64,000 bases of DNA from Bacteroidota bacterium (GCA_018828585.1 JAHJVW010000128.1:27187-91186); one strand, 5' to 3'. Numbered from the stretch's first letter, positions 41,809-50,503 are shown. Numbers and translations: made by a program. The notes: generated by a model not told the origin, from the letters alone.

Positions 41809-43215
41809 TCATATTTCTTGAGCTTGTTTAATCGCATTTCTTAATGCAGCAATTTTGTTATTTACTTCATTTAATTCTGATTCTGGATTAGAATCAGCTA
41901 CAATTCCAGCACCAGCTTGATAGTGTAATTTGTTGTTTTTACTCAAGAACGAGCGAATCATGATGGCATGATTAAAATCTCCGTTGAAACCCATAAAACC
42001 AATGGCCCCACTATAAAAACTGCGTTTTCCTTTTTCATAGGCGTCAATCAATTCCATTGCTCGGTATTTTGGAGCGCCGCTTAAAGTGCCGGCAGGGAAA
42101 GTATCGGCTACAATTTTAAATGGATTAACACCTTCTTTTAAGGTACCGCTCACTTTAGAAACCAAGTGAATTAAATGCGAGTAAAATTGAACTTCTTTGT
42201 AAGCTTTCACTTCCACATTCTCGCAATGGCGACTCAAATCATTTCTGGCTAAATCAACCAACATCACATGCTCAGCAGATTCTTTTGGGTCATTTTCTAA
42301 TTTTTCGGCGATGATTTTATCTTGTGCATCGTTACCCGATCTTTTAAAAGTTCCTGCGATTGGATAGATGGTAGCGACTCTATTTTTTATTGTTAGTTGG
42401 GCTTCGGGCGAAGATCCAAAAATCTTAAAACTTCCATAATCAAAATAAAAGAGATAGGGCGATGGGTTGATGGAACGCAAAGCTCTATAAACGTTAAACT
42501 CATCCCCTAAAAACGAAGTTTGAAAAGCTCTTGATGGCACAATCTGAAAAACATCACCTCGGAAAATATGGGTTTTCATTTTCTCTACTAGCGCCTTAAA
42601 CTCCTCATCCGTTAGATTAGAACGCTCCTCTCCTTTGGTTTCAAAATGATATTCAGGAAAGTTCTTGTTCTGAATGAGGTATTCAATTTTTTCTAAGCCG
42701 TTGAGTTCTTTTTCAAACTCACTTTCATTTTTTACGATATAGAGTTCATTTTTGAAGTGATCAATGGCGATGATATATCTGTAAATATGATATTGAAAAG
42801 TAGGAATCTCTCTTTCGTTAAACGTTTCTTTTTTGAGTTTGATATCTTCAAAATACTCAACAGCTTCATGGGTGAAATAACCAAATAAACCATCAGTAAT
42901 AAACTTTAAACGGGTATCGGCATTACTTTCGAAATTTTTTCTAAAAGCGTAAACCTCATCTGTTAAGTTAAAATCTTTTAATGTTTCAGAACTTCCATCT
43001 GGATAGTTTTTTTTCAACTCAGCATTCTGGATTAAAATTCCCGCAATTGGGTCGCAGCAAACATAACTCATGCTATTTTCGCGGCTATGGTAATCAGAGC
43101 TTTCTAGCAACAAGCTATTTGGAAACACATCGCGTAAGCGTAAATAAATACTTACTGGTGTTGTAGTATCTGCTAAAAGCTTTTTAAAACTAACGTTGAT
43201 TTTAAATTTCTTCAT
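41809..43215 (-). CDS. trpE: Anthranilate synthase component I
   Basis: GDVFQIVPSRAF, PSPYLFYFDYG, GTFKRSGNDAQD, GTLSGAPKYRAMELID. Confidence 0.96.
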   Translation of the reverse strand: MKKFKINVSFKKLLADTTTPVSIYLRLRDVFPNSLLLESSDYHSRENSMSYVCCDPIAGILIQNAELKKNYPDGSSETLKDFNLTDEVYAFRKNFESNADTRLKFITDGLFGYFTHEAVEYFEDIKLKKETFNEREIPTFQYHIYRYIIAIDHFKNELYIVKNESEFEKELNGLEKIEYLIQNKNFPEYHFETKGEERSNLTDEEFKALVEKMKTHIFRGDVFQIVPSRAFQTSFLGDEFNVYRALRSINPSPYLFYFDYGSFKIFGSSPEAQLTIKNRVATIYPIAGTFKRSGNDAQDKIIAEKLENDPKESAEHVMLVDLARNDLSRHCENVEVKAYKEVQFYSHLIHLVSKVSGTLKEGVNPFKIVADTFPAGTLSGAPKYRAMELIDAYEKGKRSFYSGAIGFMGFNGDFNHAIMIRSFLSKNNKLHYQAGAGIVADSNPESELNEVNNKIAALRNAIKQAQEI

Positions 43216-43243
43216 TTTTATTATTTTGAGGCAAATTTAATCC

Positions 43244-43276
43244 AAAAAAAAAAACCCGACGGTTTAGCGTCGGGTT
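43244..43276 (-). terminator. trp attenuator: intrinsic terminator in the trpE leader
   Basis: Minus strand AACCCGACG-CTAAAC-CGTCGGGTT followed by T-tract (T11 counting the arm end), 29 nt upstream of the trpE ATG. Confidence 0.9.
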
Positions 43277-43307
43277 ATATTTGTTTAGGTTTGGGTTTGA
43301 ATTCTTT

Positions 43308-43388
43308 TTAAAACGATACAAATAAGTTTTCCGATGCTGCTTTTAACGAGCGCCACCAACTATTGTTTGTATATCTATTTTTATTCAT
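43308..43388 (-). CDS. trpL: trp operon leader peptide (26 aa)
   Basis: MNKNRYTNNSWWRSLKAASENLFVSF*; tandem TGG codons at 43353-43358; ends 31 nt before the terminator hairpin upstream of trpE. Confidence 0.85.
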   Translation of the reverse strand: MNKNRYTNNSWWRSLKAASENLFVSF

Positions 43389-43395
43389 TGCGATG

Positions 43396-43403
43396 CAAAA
43401 ATA
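43396..43403 (-). promoter_or_regulatory. -7-like element TATTTTTG immediately upstream of trpL
   Basis: Matches TAnnTTTG; would place the transcript start at or within a few nt of the trpL ATG. Confidence 0.45.
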
Positions 43404-43459
43404 TAAAGAAAAATGACTTTTGGAATTTTTTTGATAAAAATATCTACGCAAACGTTTTG

Positions 43460-43888
43460 TTACATCGTCCACTGGCTTCTACCTTTCATGGTAAAAATGG
43501 CCAGCAAAACAATCACGATAGCCAACGTATAAAAGATATAAATTGCCCTATGTTTTGCCTTATCCTCTTTTGCTCGCTTTGATTTAGAATATCCGATCGT
43601 GATTAAGGCAATAGCCAAAATCATCATCGTGATGTGTTCCACATTCCAATACCTAAAAATTGGATCACTCATTTTAGAGAAATCAACATTAGGACTAATA
43701 AAATAAAGTATTAAACCAATTACCAATTGCAAATGCGCTGAAATTAAAGCAAATAAGTTTATTTTTTTGTTTGTTGGCGTGTAAGGTTTGTTACCAGCAG
43801 TAATTGCTTGAATAATGGCTAGTAAAACCAATACTAAAACCACATACCTTAAAGCGGAGTGAAGGTGTAATAATCCTGTATACATCAT
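43460..43888 (-). CDS. Small multi-TM membrane protein (cytochrome b-like)
   Basis: Start at MMYTGLLHLHSALRYVVLVLVLLAIIQ; four TM helices. Confidence 0.65.
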   Translation of the reverse strand: MMYTGLLHLHSALRYVVLVLVLLAIIQAITAGNKPYTPTNKKINLFALISAHLQLVIGLILYFISPNVDFSKMSDPIFRYWNVEHITMMILAIALITIGYSKSKRAKEDKAKHRAIYIFYTLAIVIVLLAIFTMKGRSQWTM

Positions 43889-43912
43889 GTTTTTTTTAAG
43901 CAAATATAAGAT

Positions 43913-43947
43913 AAAAAAAGGCAGAGTTTGAATTTTCAAACTCTGCC
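43913..43947 (-). terminator. Terminator-like hairpin upstream of the 43460-43888 gene
   Basis: Perfect 13-bp stem GGCAGAGTTTGAA/TTCAAACTCTGCC followed on the minus strand by T7. Confidence 0.75.
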
Positions 43948-44118
43948 AAATCATTACAAACCTCTAAACTAGAATTTTGATTATTAAAACTTAACTAACT
44001 TGTAATAACTAACGAGGATTCTTTCAATTAAGATTTTTAAACTCAAACAAAAAAATTACAGTCTCAATTGAAAAAAGTTTTAAAATCTGATTAAATTTAA
44101 AATCTAAACTCTTTTTAC

Positions 44119-47100
44119 ATGAAAAAAACGCTCCTCTTAATTTTTACATTGTTTACGTTTTTTATAGCTAATGCTCAGGAAACGTACCCAGTGAACGGCT
44201 CATTCGATATTCGTTCAGGGCAATTTGCATTTACTAACGCTAACATTGTTGTTAGCGCCAATCAAATGATCAAAGCCGGCACATTGATTATTAAGGATAA
44301 AAAAATCGAAAGCGTTGGGACAGGCATTGCTATTCCGAAAGGATATGTAGTGATTGATTTAAAAGGAAAATATATTTATCCTTCCTTAATTGATGCTTTC
44401 TCTAGTTATGGTTTGCCAGATGCGCCTCGACAAAGTTTTAGTTTTAGGGGTAGCCAACCGGTATTTACCAGCACTAAAGATGGGGCTTATGCTTGGAACG
44501 AGGCCATTAGGCCCGAAATGAAGGTGAATACTATTTTTAATATTGATGCTAAAAAATCAGAAGAACTGAAGAAAAATGGTTTTGGAACAGTAAACAGCAT
44601 TATTAAAGATGGTATTGCTCGCGGAACTTCCTCGGCGGTAACTTTAGGCACCGAAAGCGCTAACGAAGTGATGATAAACCCATCTACCGCAGCAAATTAT
44701 TCTTTCAATAAGGGTACTGCAAAAACAGATTATCCACAATCTTTAATGGGTGCTATCGCTCTGTTGCGACAAACCTATTTGGATGCTTCATGGTATAAAA
44801 ATCAGAATAAAGAATATAATATTTCTTTAGATGAATTTAACAAACAACAAAGTTTACCTCAGATTTTCGAGGTGAGCAATTGGGAAGATGTTTTAAGAGC
44901 AGATAAAGTGGGGGATGAATTTGGAAAACAATATATTTTCAAATCTGGTGGTGATGAATACCAAAGAATAGCTGCAATGAAAGGTACTGGAGGTAAATTT
45001 ATAATCCCATTAAATTTTCCGAAAGCGTATGATGTGGAAGATCCAGCGGATGCTAAAAGCGTGACTTATGCACAAATGAAAAACTGGGAATTGGCACCTA
45101 CAAATCCTGCAGCATTAGAAAAAGCTGGAATTGAATTCGCTATTACTACAGCAGATTTAGAAAGCAGTAAAGATTTCTGGACCAACCTAAGAACCGCAAT
45201 TGATAATGGATTAAGCGAGCAACAAGCACTAAAATCTTTAACTGAGATACCTGCAAAAATGTTGGGTATTGATGCTGAAGTTGGAACATTAAGCAAAGGA
45301 AAAGACGCAAACTTCTTAATCACTTCAGATTCATTATTCAAAAAAGGAAATATCATTTTCGAAAACTGGGTGCAAGGAAGCAGATTTATTGTTTCTCAAA
45401 TGAATGTGAAAGATTTGAGAGGAGATTATAGTTTGATCATCGCAGGAGTTGGAAATTTAACCATGAAAGTGGGCGGTTCGGTTGGCGCTTACGACTTGAA
45501 TTTAGAAAGAACAGGAACCGATAGCGTTAAAGTAAAAGGAACTTTAAGCAGAAACGGTGACCTTGTGAGTATGTTCTTCGATTTGAAGAAAAATCCTAAA
45601 GGAGACATCAGATTAACCGGTTACCTAGATAAATCAGAGCCAATTACATTTAAAGGTGAGGCTGCTTTAGCCGATGGATCTAATACAAATTGGTCGGCGA
45701 GTTTAGTCGCCCCCTTTAAAGAGAAAGCTAAAAAGGAAGAGCCAAAAGCTAAAATTGTGTTAGGTAGCGTGATTTATCCTTTTGTAGCTTATGGATATAC
45801 CGAAGCCCCAAAACAAGAAACTGTTTTATTTAAAAACGCCACCGTTTGGACTAATGAAAAAGACGGAATTCTTCAAAACACAGATGTGTTGATTGAAAAT
45901 GGTAAAATTAAAGCAATCGGAAAGAATTTAGCTGCCGGAAGTGCGAAAGTAATTGATGCAACAGGTAAACATTTAACGCCTGGAATTATTGATGAGCACT
46001 CGCACATTGCAATCAGTCGTGGTGTAAACGAAGGAACGCAAGCAGTTACTGCGGAAGTAAGAATTGGAGATGTGGTTGATGGAGAAGACATCAACATTTA
46101 TCGTCAATTAGCTGGTGGTGTCACCACTTCACATTTATTACATGGATCAGCAAATCCAATTGGAGGCCAAACACAACTGGTAAAATTACGCTGGGGCCAA
46201 ACACCCGAACAAATGAAGTTTGCAGGTTGGGAAGGTTTCATCAAATTTGCCTTGGGGGAAAACGTAAAGCAAAGTAATTGGGGCGATTTCAATACCATCC
46301 GTTTCCCTCAAACTCGTATGGGTGTTGAGCAGGTTTATGTGGATGCTTTCACAAGAGCAAAAGAATATAAAGCACAATGGGAGACCTATAATTCGGCAAA
46401 AAACAAATCAGGTTTAACCGCCCCAAGAAAAGATTTAGAATTAGATGCTTTGGTAGAGATTTTAAATGATACTCGCCACATCACTTGTCACTCATATGTG
46501 CAATCAGAAATAAACATGTTGATTCATGTTGCAGATAGTATGGGTTTCAAAATCAACACCTTCACGCATATTTTAGAGGGTTATAAAGTTGCTGATAAAA
46601 TGGTAGCAAGAGGAATTGCCGGTTCAACCTTTGCTGATTGGTGGGCTTACAAGATGGAAGTTTGGGATGCTATCCCGTACAACGGAAAAATTATGCATGA
46701 TGCTGGTGTTTTAGTGGCTTTCAATTCGGATGATGCTGAAATGGCTAGAAGATTAAACCAAGAAGCAGGGAAAGCAGTGAAATATGGCAATGTGAGTAAA
46801 GAAGAAGCTTTTAAATTCGTTACCTTAAATCCCGCAAAAATGCTTCATATTGATAATAAAGTGGGTAGTCTCAAAGTGGGTAAGGATGCAGATTTAGTGT
46901 TGTGGTCTGACGAACCTCTTTCTGTTTATGCAAGAGCAGAAGAAACGTACGTAGACGGTATTAAATATTGGGATATTGATAAGGATGCAGATCAACAAAA
47001 AACGATAAAATCTGAAGAAGCTCGTTTAATCCAAAAAATGTTGGATTCTAAAAACGGAGGTTCAAAAACGCAACGTCCATCTTTTACTAAACCAAGTTTA

Positions 47101-47148
47101 AACACTTGCGATACAATTGAAGAGAATTATCAAACCCAAACAAACTAA
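44119..47148 (+). CDS. Secreted tandem amidohydrolase-like protein (1009 aa)
   Basis: Signal peptide; two amidohydrolase-like modules, the second with HxH (TPGIIDEHSHIAIS). Confidence 0.87.
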   Translation: MKKTLLLIFTLFTFFIANAQETYPVNGSFDIRSGQFAFTNANIVVSANQMIKAGTLIIKDKKIESVGTGIAIPKGYVVIDLKGKYIYPSLIDAFSSYGLPDAPRQSFSFRGSQPVFTSTKDGAYAWNEAIRPEMKVNTIFNIDAKKSEELKKNGFGTVNSIIKDGIARGTSSAVTLGTESANEVMINPSTAANYSFNKGTAKTDYPQSLMGAIALLRQTYLDASWYKNQNKEYNISLDEFNKQQSLPQIFEVSNWEDVLRADKVGDEFGKQYIFKSGGDEYQRIAAMKGTGGKFIIPLNFPKAYDVEDPADAKSVTYAQMKNWELAPTNPAALEKAGIEFAITTADLESSKDFWTNLRTAIDNGLSEQQALKSLTEIPAKMLGIDAEVGTLSKGKDANFLITSDSLFKKGNIIFENWVQGSRFIVSQMNVKDLRGDYSLIIAGVGNLTMKVGGSVGAYDLNLERTGTDSVKVKGTLSRNGDLVSMFFDLKKNPKGDIRLTGYLDKSEPITFKGEAALADGSNTNWSASLVAPFKEKAKKEEPKAKIVLGSVIYPFVAYGYTEAPKQETVLFKNATVWTNEKDGILQNTDVLIENGKIKAIGKNLAAGSAKVIDATGKHLTPGIIDEHSHIAISRGVNEGTQAVTAEVRIGDVVDGEDINIYRQLAGGVTTSHLLHGSANPIGGQTQLVKLRWGQTPEQMKFAGWEGFIKFALGENVKQSNWGDFNTIRFPQTRMGVEQVYVDAFTRAKEYKAQWETYNSAKNKSGLTAPRKDLELDALVEILNDTRHITCHSYVQSEINMLIHVADSMGFKINTFTHILEGYKVADKMVARGIAGSTFADWWAYKMEVWDAIPYNGKIMHDAGVLVAFNSDDAEMARRLNQEAGKAVKYGNVSKEEAFKFVTLNPAKMLHIDNKVGSLKVGKDADLVLWSDEPLSVYARAEETYVDGIKYWDIDKDADQQKTIKSEEARLIQKMLDSKNGGSKTQRPSFTKPSLNTCDTIEENYQTQTN

Positions 47149-47155
47149 AAACGAC

Positions 47156-48463
47156 ATGAGAAAATTTATATATCAATTTATTGCCCTGAGTTTTGCAACA
47201 ACTGCAACTTTTGCGCAAGCCACCATTTCTCCCGCAAAACCACAATCAGGAACCATCGCTATTGTTGGCGGAACCATCCATGTGGGTAACGGACAAGTCA
47301 TCCAAAACGGAACTGTCATTTTTTCTAAGGGAAAAATCATTTCTGTAAAAGAGGGCAATGCAGTTCCACAAGATATTGCCATTGTTCATGCCGAGGGTAA
47401 GCAAATTTATCCGGGTTTTATTGCACCCAATAATGCCTTGGGTTTGGTAGAGGTACAATCTGTACGGGCAACGCGTGATGCCCAAGAAACAGGAACCATT
47501 AACCCCCATGTAAGATCATTGATTGCCTATAATACAGAGTCTAGGATTATCCCAACAGTTCGCTCTAACGGAACGCTTTTATCGCAGCCTACACCAGAAG
47601 GCGGATTGGTTTCGGGCACTTCTTCCATCGTTCAGCTCGATGCTTGGAATTGGGAAGACGCCGCTTATAAGAAAGACATGGCCGTACATTTCAATTGGCC
47701 AACTTCAAAACAACCAGCTGAGGGTAGAAGATTTGGAGGTGCCACTTTAACAGAGGAGCAGCAAAAAGAACGTTACCAAAAGCAATTAACAGAGCTGAAT
47801 AACTATTTTGCAGAAGCAAAAGCCTATGCAAGTACAGAAAAGCCAAATACTTTTAATGCCCGTTTTGATGCCATGAAAGGTTTATTTAACGGCACCAAAA
47901 AAGCAATGGTCAACGTAAACAATCAAAAAGACATCATTGTAGCAGTAAAATTCTTTGAAAGTTTTGGGATTACCCCAGTTTTGGTTGGAGCCGAAGATGC
48001 TGTCGAAATTACTGGGTTTTTGAAAGATCACAACGTTCCCATTATCATGTACGAAAGCCAATCGTTACCAGCAAATGACGACGACGATGTTTATTTGCCT
48101 TATAAAAACGCTAAAATTTTGCATGATGCTGGCTTGTTGATCGCGATGAGTGCTGATGGATATTGGCAACAACGCAACTTGCCTTTCATGGCGGGTGTAA
48201 GTGCTGCTTACGGTTTGACTAAAGAAGAAGCTTTGGCTACCATCACTTCAAACACTGCTAAAATTTTAGGAATTGATAATATGACAGGTACTTTAGAAGT
48301 AGGTAAAGATGCCAATATCATCATTTCAGAAGGGGATGCTTTAGACATGATGACTAACAACATCACCACTGCTTTTATTCAAGGCAGATCCATTGATTTA
48401 AATAACGTACAAAAACAATTGTACAAAAAGTATGCAGAAAAATACGGCATCAAAGCTGATTGA
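47156..48463 (+). CDS. Secreted amidohydrolase-like protein
   Basis: Signal peptide; amidohydrolase composite-domain motifs (GGTIHVGNGQVIQNGTVIFSKGKI; GTLEVGKDANIIISEGD). Confidence 0.83.
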   Translation: MRKFIYQFIALSFATTATFAQATISPAKPQSGTIAIVGGTIHVGNGQVIQNGTVIFSKGKIISVKEGNAVPQDIAIVHAEGKQIYPGFIAPNNALGLVEVQSVRATRDAQETGTINPHVRSLIAYNTESRIIPTVRSNGTLLSQPTPEGGLVSGTSSIVQLDAWNWEDAAYKKDMAVHFNWPTSKQPAEGRRFGGATLTEEQQKERYQKQLTELNNYFAEAKAYASTEKPNTFNARFDAMKGLFNGTKKAMVNVNNQKDIIVAVKFFESFGITPVLVGAEDAVEITGFLKDHNVPIIMYESQSLPANDDDDVYLPYKNAKILHDAGLLIAMSADGYWQQRNLPFMAGVSAAYGLTKEEALATITSNTAKILGIDNMTGTLEVGKDANIIISEGDALDMMTNNITTAFIQGRSIDLNNVQKQLYKKYAEKYGIKAD

Positions 48464-48464
48464 T

Positions 48465-48580
48465 TTTCGAAAAGCAATAGCATTGCGTTTGGCGGCGGAT
48501 AGTCCCGTCTTCCGCTAAATCTTTTGCCGTTTGTGAAAAACAAACAGCAAAAGGATATCGCTTCAACCGGGTTTAGCCAC
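48465..48580. repeat. Putative dispersed palindromic intergenic element
   Basis: ATCTTTTGCCGTTTG-TGAAAAA-CAAACAGCAAAAGGAT hairpin with flanking GGCGGCGGATAGTCCCGTCTTCCGC and CGCTTCAACCGGGTT. Confidence 0.5.
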
Positions 48581-48597
48581 AAAGGTTAACCTATTTT

Positions 48598-48632
48598 AAC
48601 TCCCCGAGAATTAATTTTTTCAGGGAGTTTTT
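48598..48632 (+). terminator. Rho-independent terminator
   Basis: AACTCCC...GGGAGTT followed by TTTTT. Confidence 0.7.
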
Positions 48633-48657
48633 ATTTGGGATTATTTTACAAGCTTAA

Positions 48658-48690
48658 AACACCGACAGGGTTCTAAACCCCATCGGTGTT
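48658..48690. terminator. Palindrome/bidirectional terminator between convergent genes
   Basis: AACACCGACAGGGTTCTAAACCCCATCGGTGTT. Confidence 0.65.
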
Positions 48691-48707
48691 TATAATAGAT
48701 ACTAATT

Positions 48708-48881
48708 CTAAATATCTTTAAAAGTAGTTCCTGCAGCTAAAACTAGAAATCCAACTAACAAAAGTTGAAAACTGTATTCAGTTAAAAATTGAACGTTAGT
48801 AAAATGACCTATTATACCGGCAAAGCCTGTAACTAAGCCAATAATCCAAGTAATTTGTTTTGGAGACGATGGTGCTTTCAT
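48708..48881 (-). CDS. Small two-TM membrane protein
   Basis: MKAPSSPKQITWIIGLVTGFAGIIGHFTNVQFLTEYSFQLLLVGFLVLAAGTTFKDI. Confidence 0.55.
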   Translation of the reverse strand: MKAPSSPKQITWIIGLVTGFAGIIGHFTNVQFLTEYSFQLLLVGFLVLAAGTTFKDI

Positions 48882-49015
48882 AATTTTAATTTCTGATTCG
48901 AAAACAATAAACGAACCGAGATCATTAAACACTATTTAAAGCTACGCGGAAGCCTATTGTTGATGAGGTTAAGATTGGATACAAATTTAACTGACCCATA
49001 AAAAGAACAGATTTT

Positions 49016-49147
49016 TAACGGTTGGCTAATTTGTACTGAAATGGCATTCCTAGCAAAACCATTTTCAGCCTGCACTAAATTAAGTAAATAACTGATGAAT
49101 TAAAGTAAACCACCGTCAGCCATTTTTGTACAAATTTGCTGTTAGGG
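49016..49147 (-). repeat. attC-like imperfect palindrome downstream of the 49148-49816 gene
   Basis: 49119-49139 and 49025-49045 are inverted repeats matching at 18/21; ends read TAAC...GTTA on the minus strand. Confidence 0.5.
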
Positions 49148-49155
49148 CTAGTTCT
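49141..49155. repeat. Left boundary inverted repeat GTTAGGGCTAGTTCT
   Basis: Pairs with 49820-49834 with one mismatch. Confidence 0.8.
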
Positions 49156-49816
49156 TCTTTATTTCGGGATAATGGTTTTCAAAGTCCAATAAAAACTCAA
49201 CTAAATCACCTTGGTCAAAAAATGAAGTTGTATCTTCTTTATGTTCCATAATCAGATATAAACCATTCATTGAGGCTTTTATTTCAAAGTTTTCCCATTT
49301 AGCTATCTTTAAGAGTTCACCTTCTTTATTTAAAACTTTTTTATGGAAATGAAATTTTCCATTATGAGCAGAAGCATTTCTTACATGCCTAAAAAATTCG
49401 AAAACATCTCCTGACAAATTAAGGTCAGCTATTTTCTCAAAAGCTTTTAATATAGTCATATGTGTCAGTTCAATATTTGCTGAAGTTCTCCCACCAGTAT
49501 CATTAACAAATTCTACAGCCGATTGATATGGATCAAATTCATAAGCTATTGTTTTGTCTTTCTTCAAAAAGCCTGGCACAAATATCAAAGGAGTAAAATT
49601 TCTTGCCTTAAATATTTCGTTATTGATTGAAGAATTAAAACCAAAGGAAAAGATATATTTTTGAAAACCTTCAAAATCATTTTTATGAGTTACCCAAGCT
49701 TTGGTCATAAAACCTCTAGAAAACATTTCATTTATGCCAAACTGAGCGTAGACTAAAGTTGTAATTGAACTATAGAAAAAGTTGTTTTTGTCAATGTTAT
49801 GTATGAAGTTCGTCAT
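49148..49816 (-). CDS. Hypothetical protein with HEPN-like R-x4-H motif (pEK499_p136-like)
   Basis: FEFFRHVRNASAHNGKFHF motif; 222 aa. Confidence 0.6.
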   Translation of the reverse strand: MTNFIHNIDKNNFFYSSITTLVYAQFGINEMFSRGFMTKAWVTHKNDFEGFQKYIFSFGFNSSINNEIFKARNFTPLIFVPGFLKKDKTIAYEFDPYQSAVEFVNDTGGRTSANIELTHMTILKAFEKIADLNLSGDVFEFFRHVRNASAHNGKFHFHKKVLNKEGELLKIAKWENFEIKASMNGLYLIMEHKEDTTSFFDQGDLVEFLLDFENHYPEIKKN

Positions 49817-49819
49817 TTT

Positions 49820-49834
49820 AGAATTAGCCCTAAC
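49820..49834. repeat. Right boundary inverted repeat AGAATTAGCCCTAAC
   Basis: Pairs with 49141-49155; lies 3 nt upstream of the ORF start codon. Confidence 0.8.
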
Positions 49835-50010
49835 TTAAATATACGTATCATAAACATTCCATCATATAGCCGAATTCTGTTATGTTACGGAGTGTTTTAA
49901 TAAGTAGTAAACTAAATTAACTTTTTTCCAACAGAAAACATTTTAAACCCTGAACACATTTAAAAATCCATTTCTCAAACTTGACATTAAAAACATAAAA
50001 GTTTAATTAC

Positions 50011-50040
50011 AATCCTTGGATTTAACATCCATGGATTGTA
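50011..50040. promoter_or_regulatory. Putative MarR operator 1
   Basis: AATCCTTGGATTTAACATCCATGGATTGTA with palindromic core ATCCATGGAT (50027-50036). Confidence 0.65.
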
Positions 50041-50050
50041 AATTTGTTGA

Positions 50051-50488
50051 ATGAAAATTGAAGAAGAGTTAAAACACGAGTTTGGCAGTCCGCAACAACG
50101 GGCGTTTACCAATATCATCTTCACTTCCAATTGGGTTTTAAATAAAATTTCTGTCGCTTTAAAACCAACAGGCTTGTCTCTTCAACAATTTAATGCTTTA
50201 TCTATATTAGATGGACAACCTGAAAAAGCGGCAACAGTTAATCTTATCAAAGATCGTTTGATTGATCGAATGCCCAATGTTTCTAGGCTATTGAATAAAC
50301 TCATGGAAAAAGGCTTTATTCAAAAAGAGCGATACAGTATTGATCAACGAGTGGTGACTATCAAAATCACGTTAAAAGGAATAGCTATAAAAAAGATTGG
50401 ACGTGAATTGATTGACGACGTAGTTATTGATTTAAATGATGAGCAATCCAATCTATTAAACGATTTATTAGAGAAAATAAGAAGATAA
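50051..50488 (+). CDS. MarR family winged-helix regulator
   Basis: TVNLIKDRLIDRMPNVSRLLNKLMEKGFIQKERYSIDQRVVTIKIT. Confidence 0.92.
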   Translation: MKIEEELKHEFGSPQQRAFTNIIFTSNWVLNKISVALKPTGLSLQQFNALSILDGQPEKAATVNLIKDRLIDRMPNVSRLLNKLMEKGFIQKERYSIDQRVVTIKITLKGIAIKKIGRELIDDVVIDLNDEQSNLLNDLLEKIRR

Positions 50489-50503
50489 AAAAATTTAATA
50501 AAA

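Noticed and set aside
45066-47509. Minus-strand ORFs within the amidohydrolase genes
   Set aside because: Antisense shadow ORFs with no recognisable motif.
49835-49935. A second attC-like site upstream of the HEPN-like cassette
   Set aside because: Contains CCGTAACATAACAGAATTCGG but I could not find a convincing long palindrome; at most an attI-like or decayed site.
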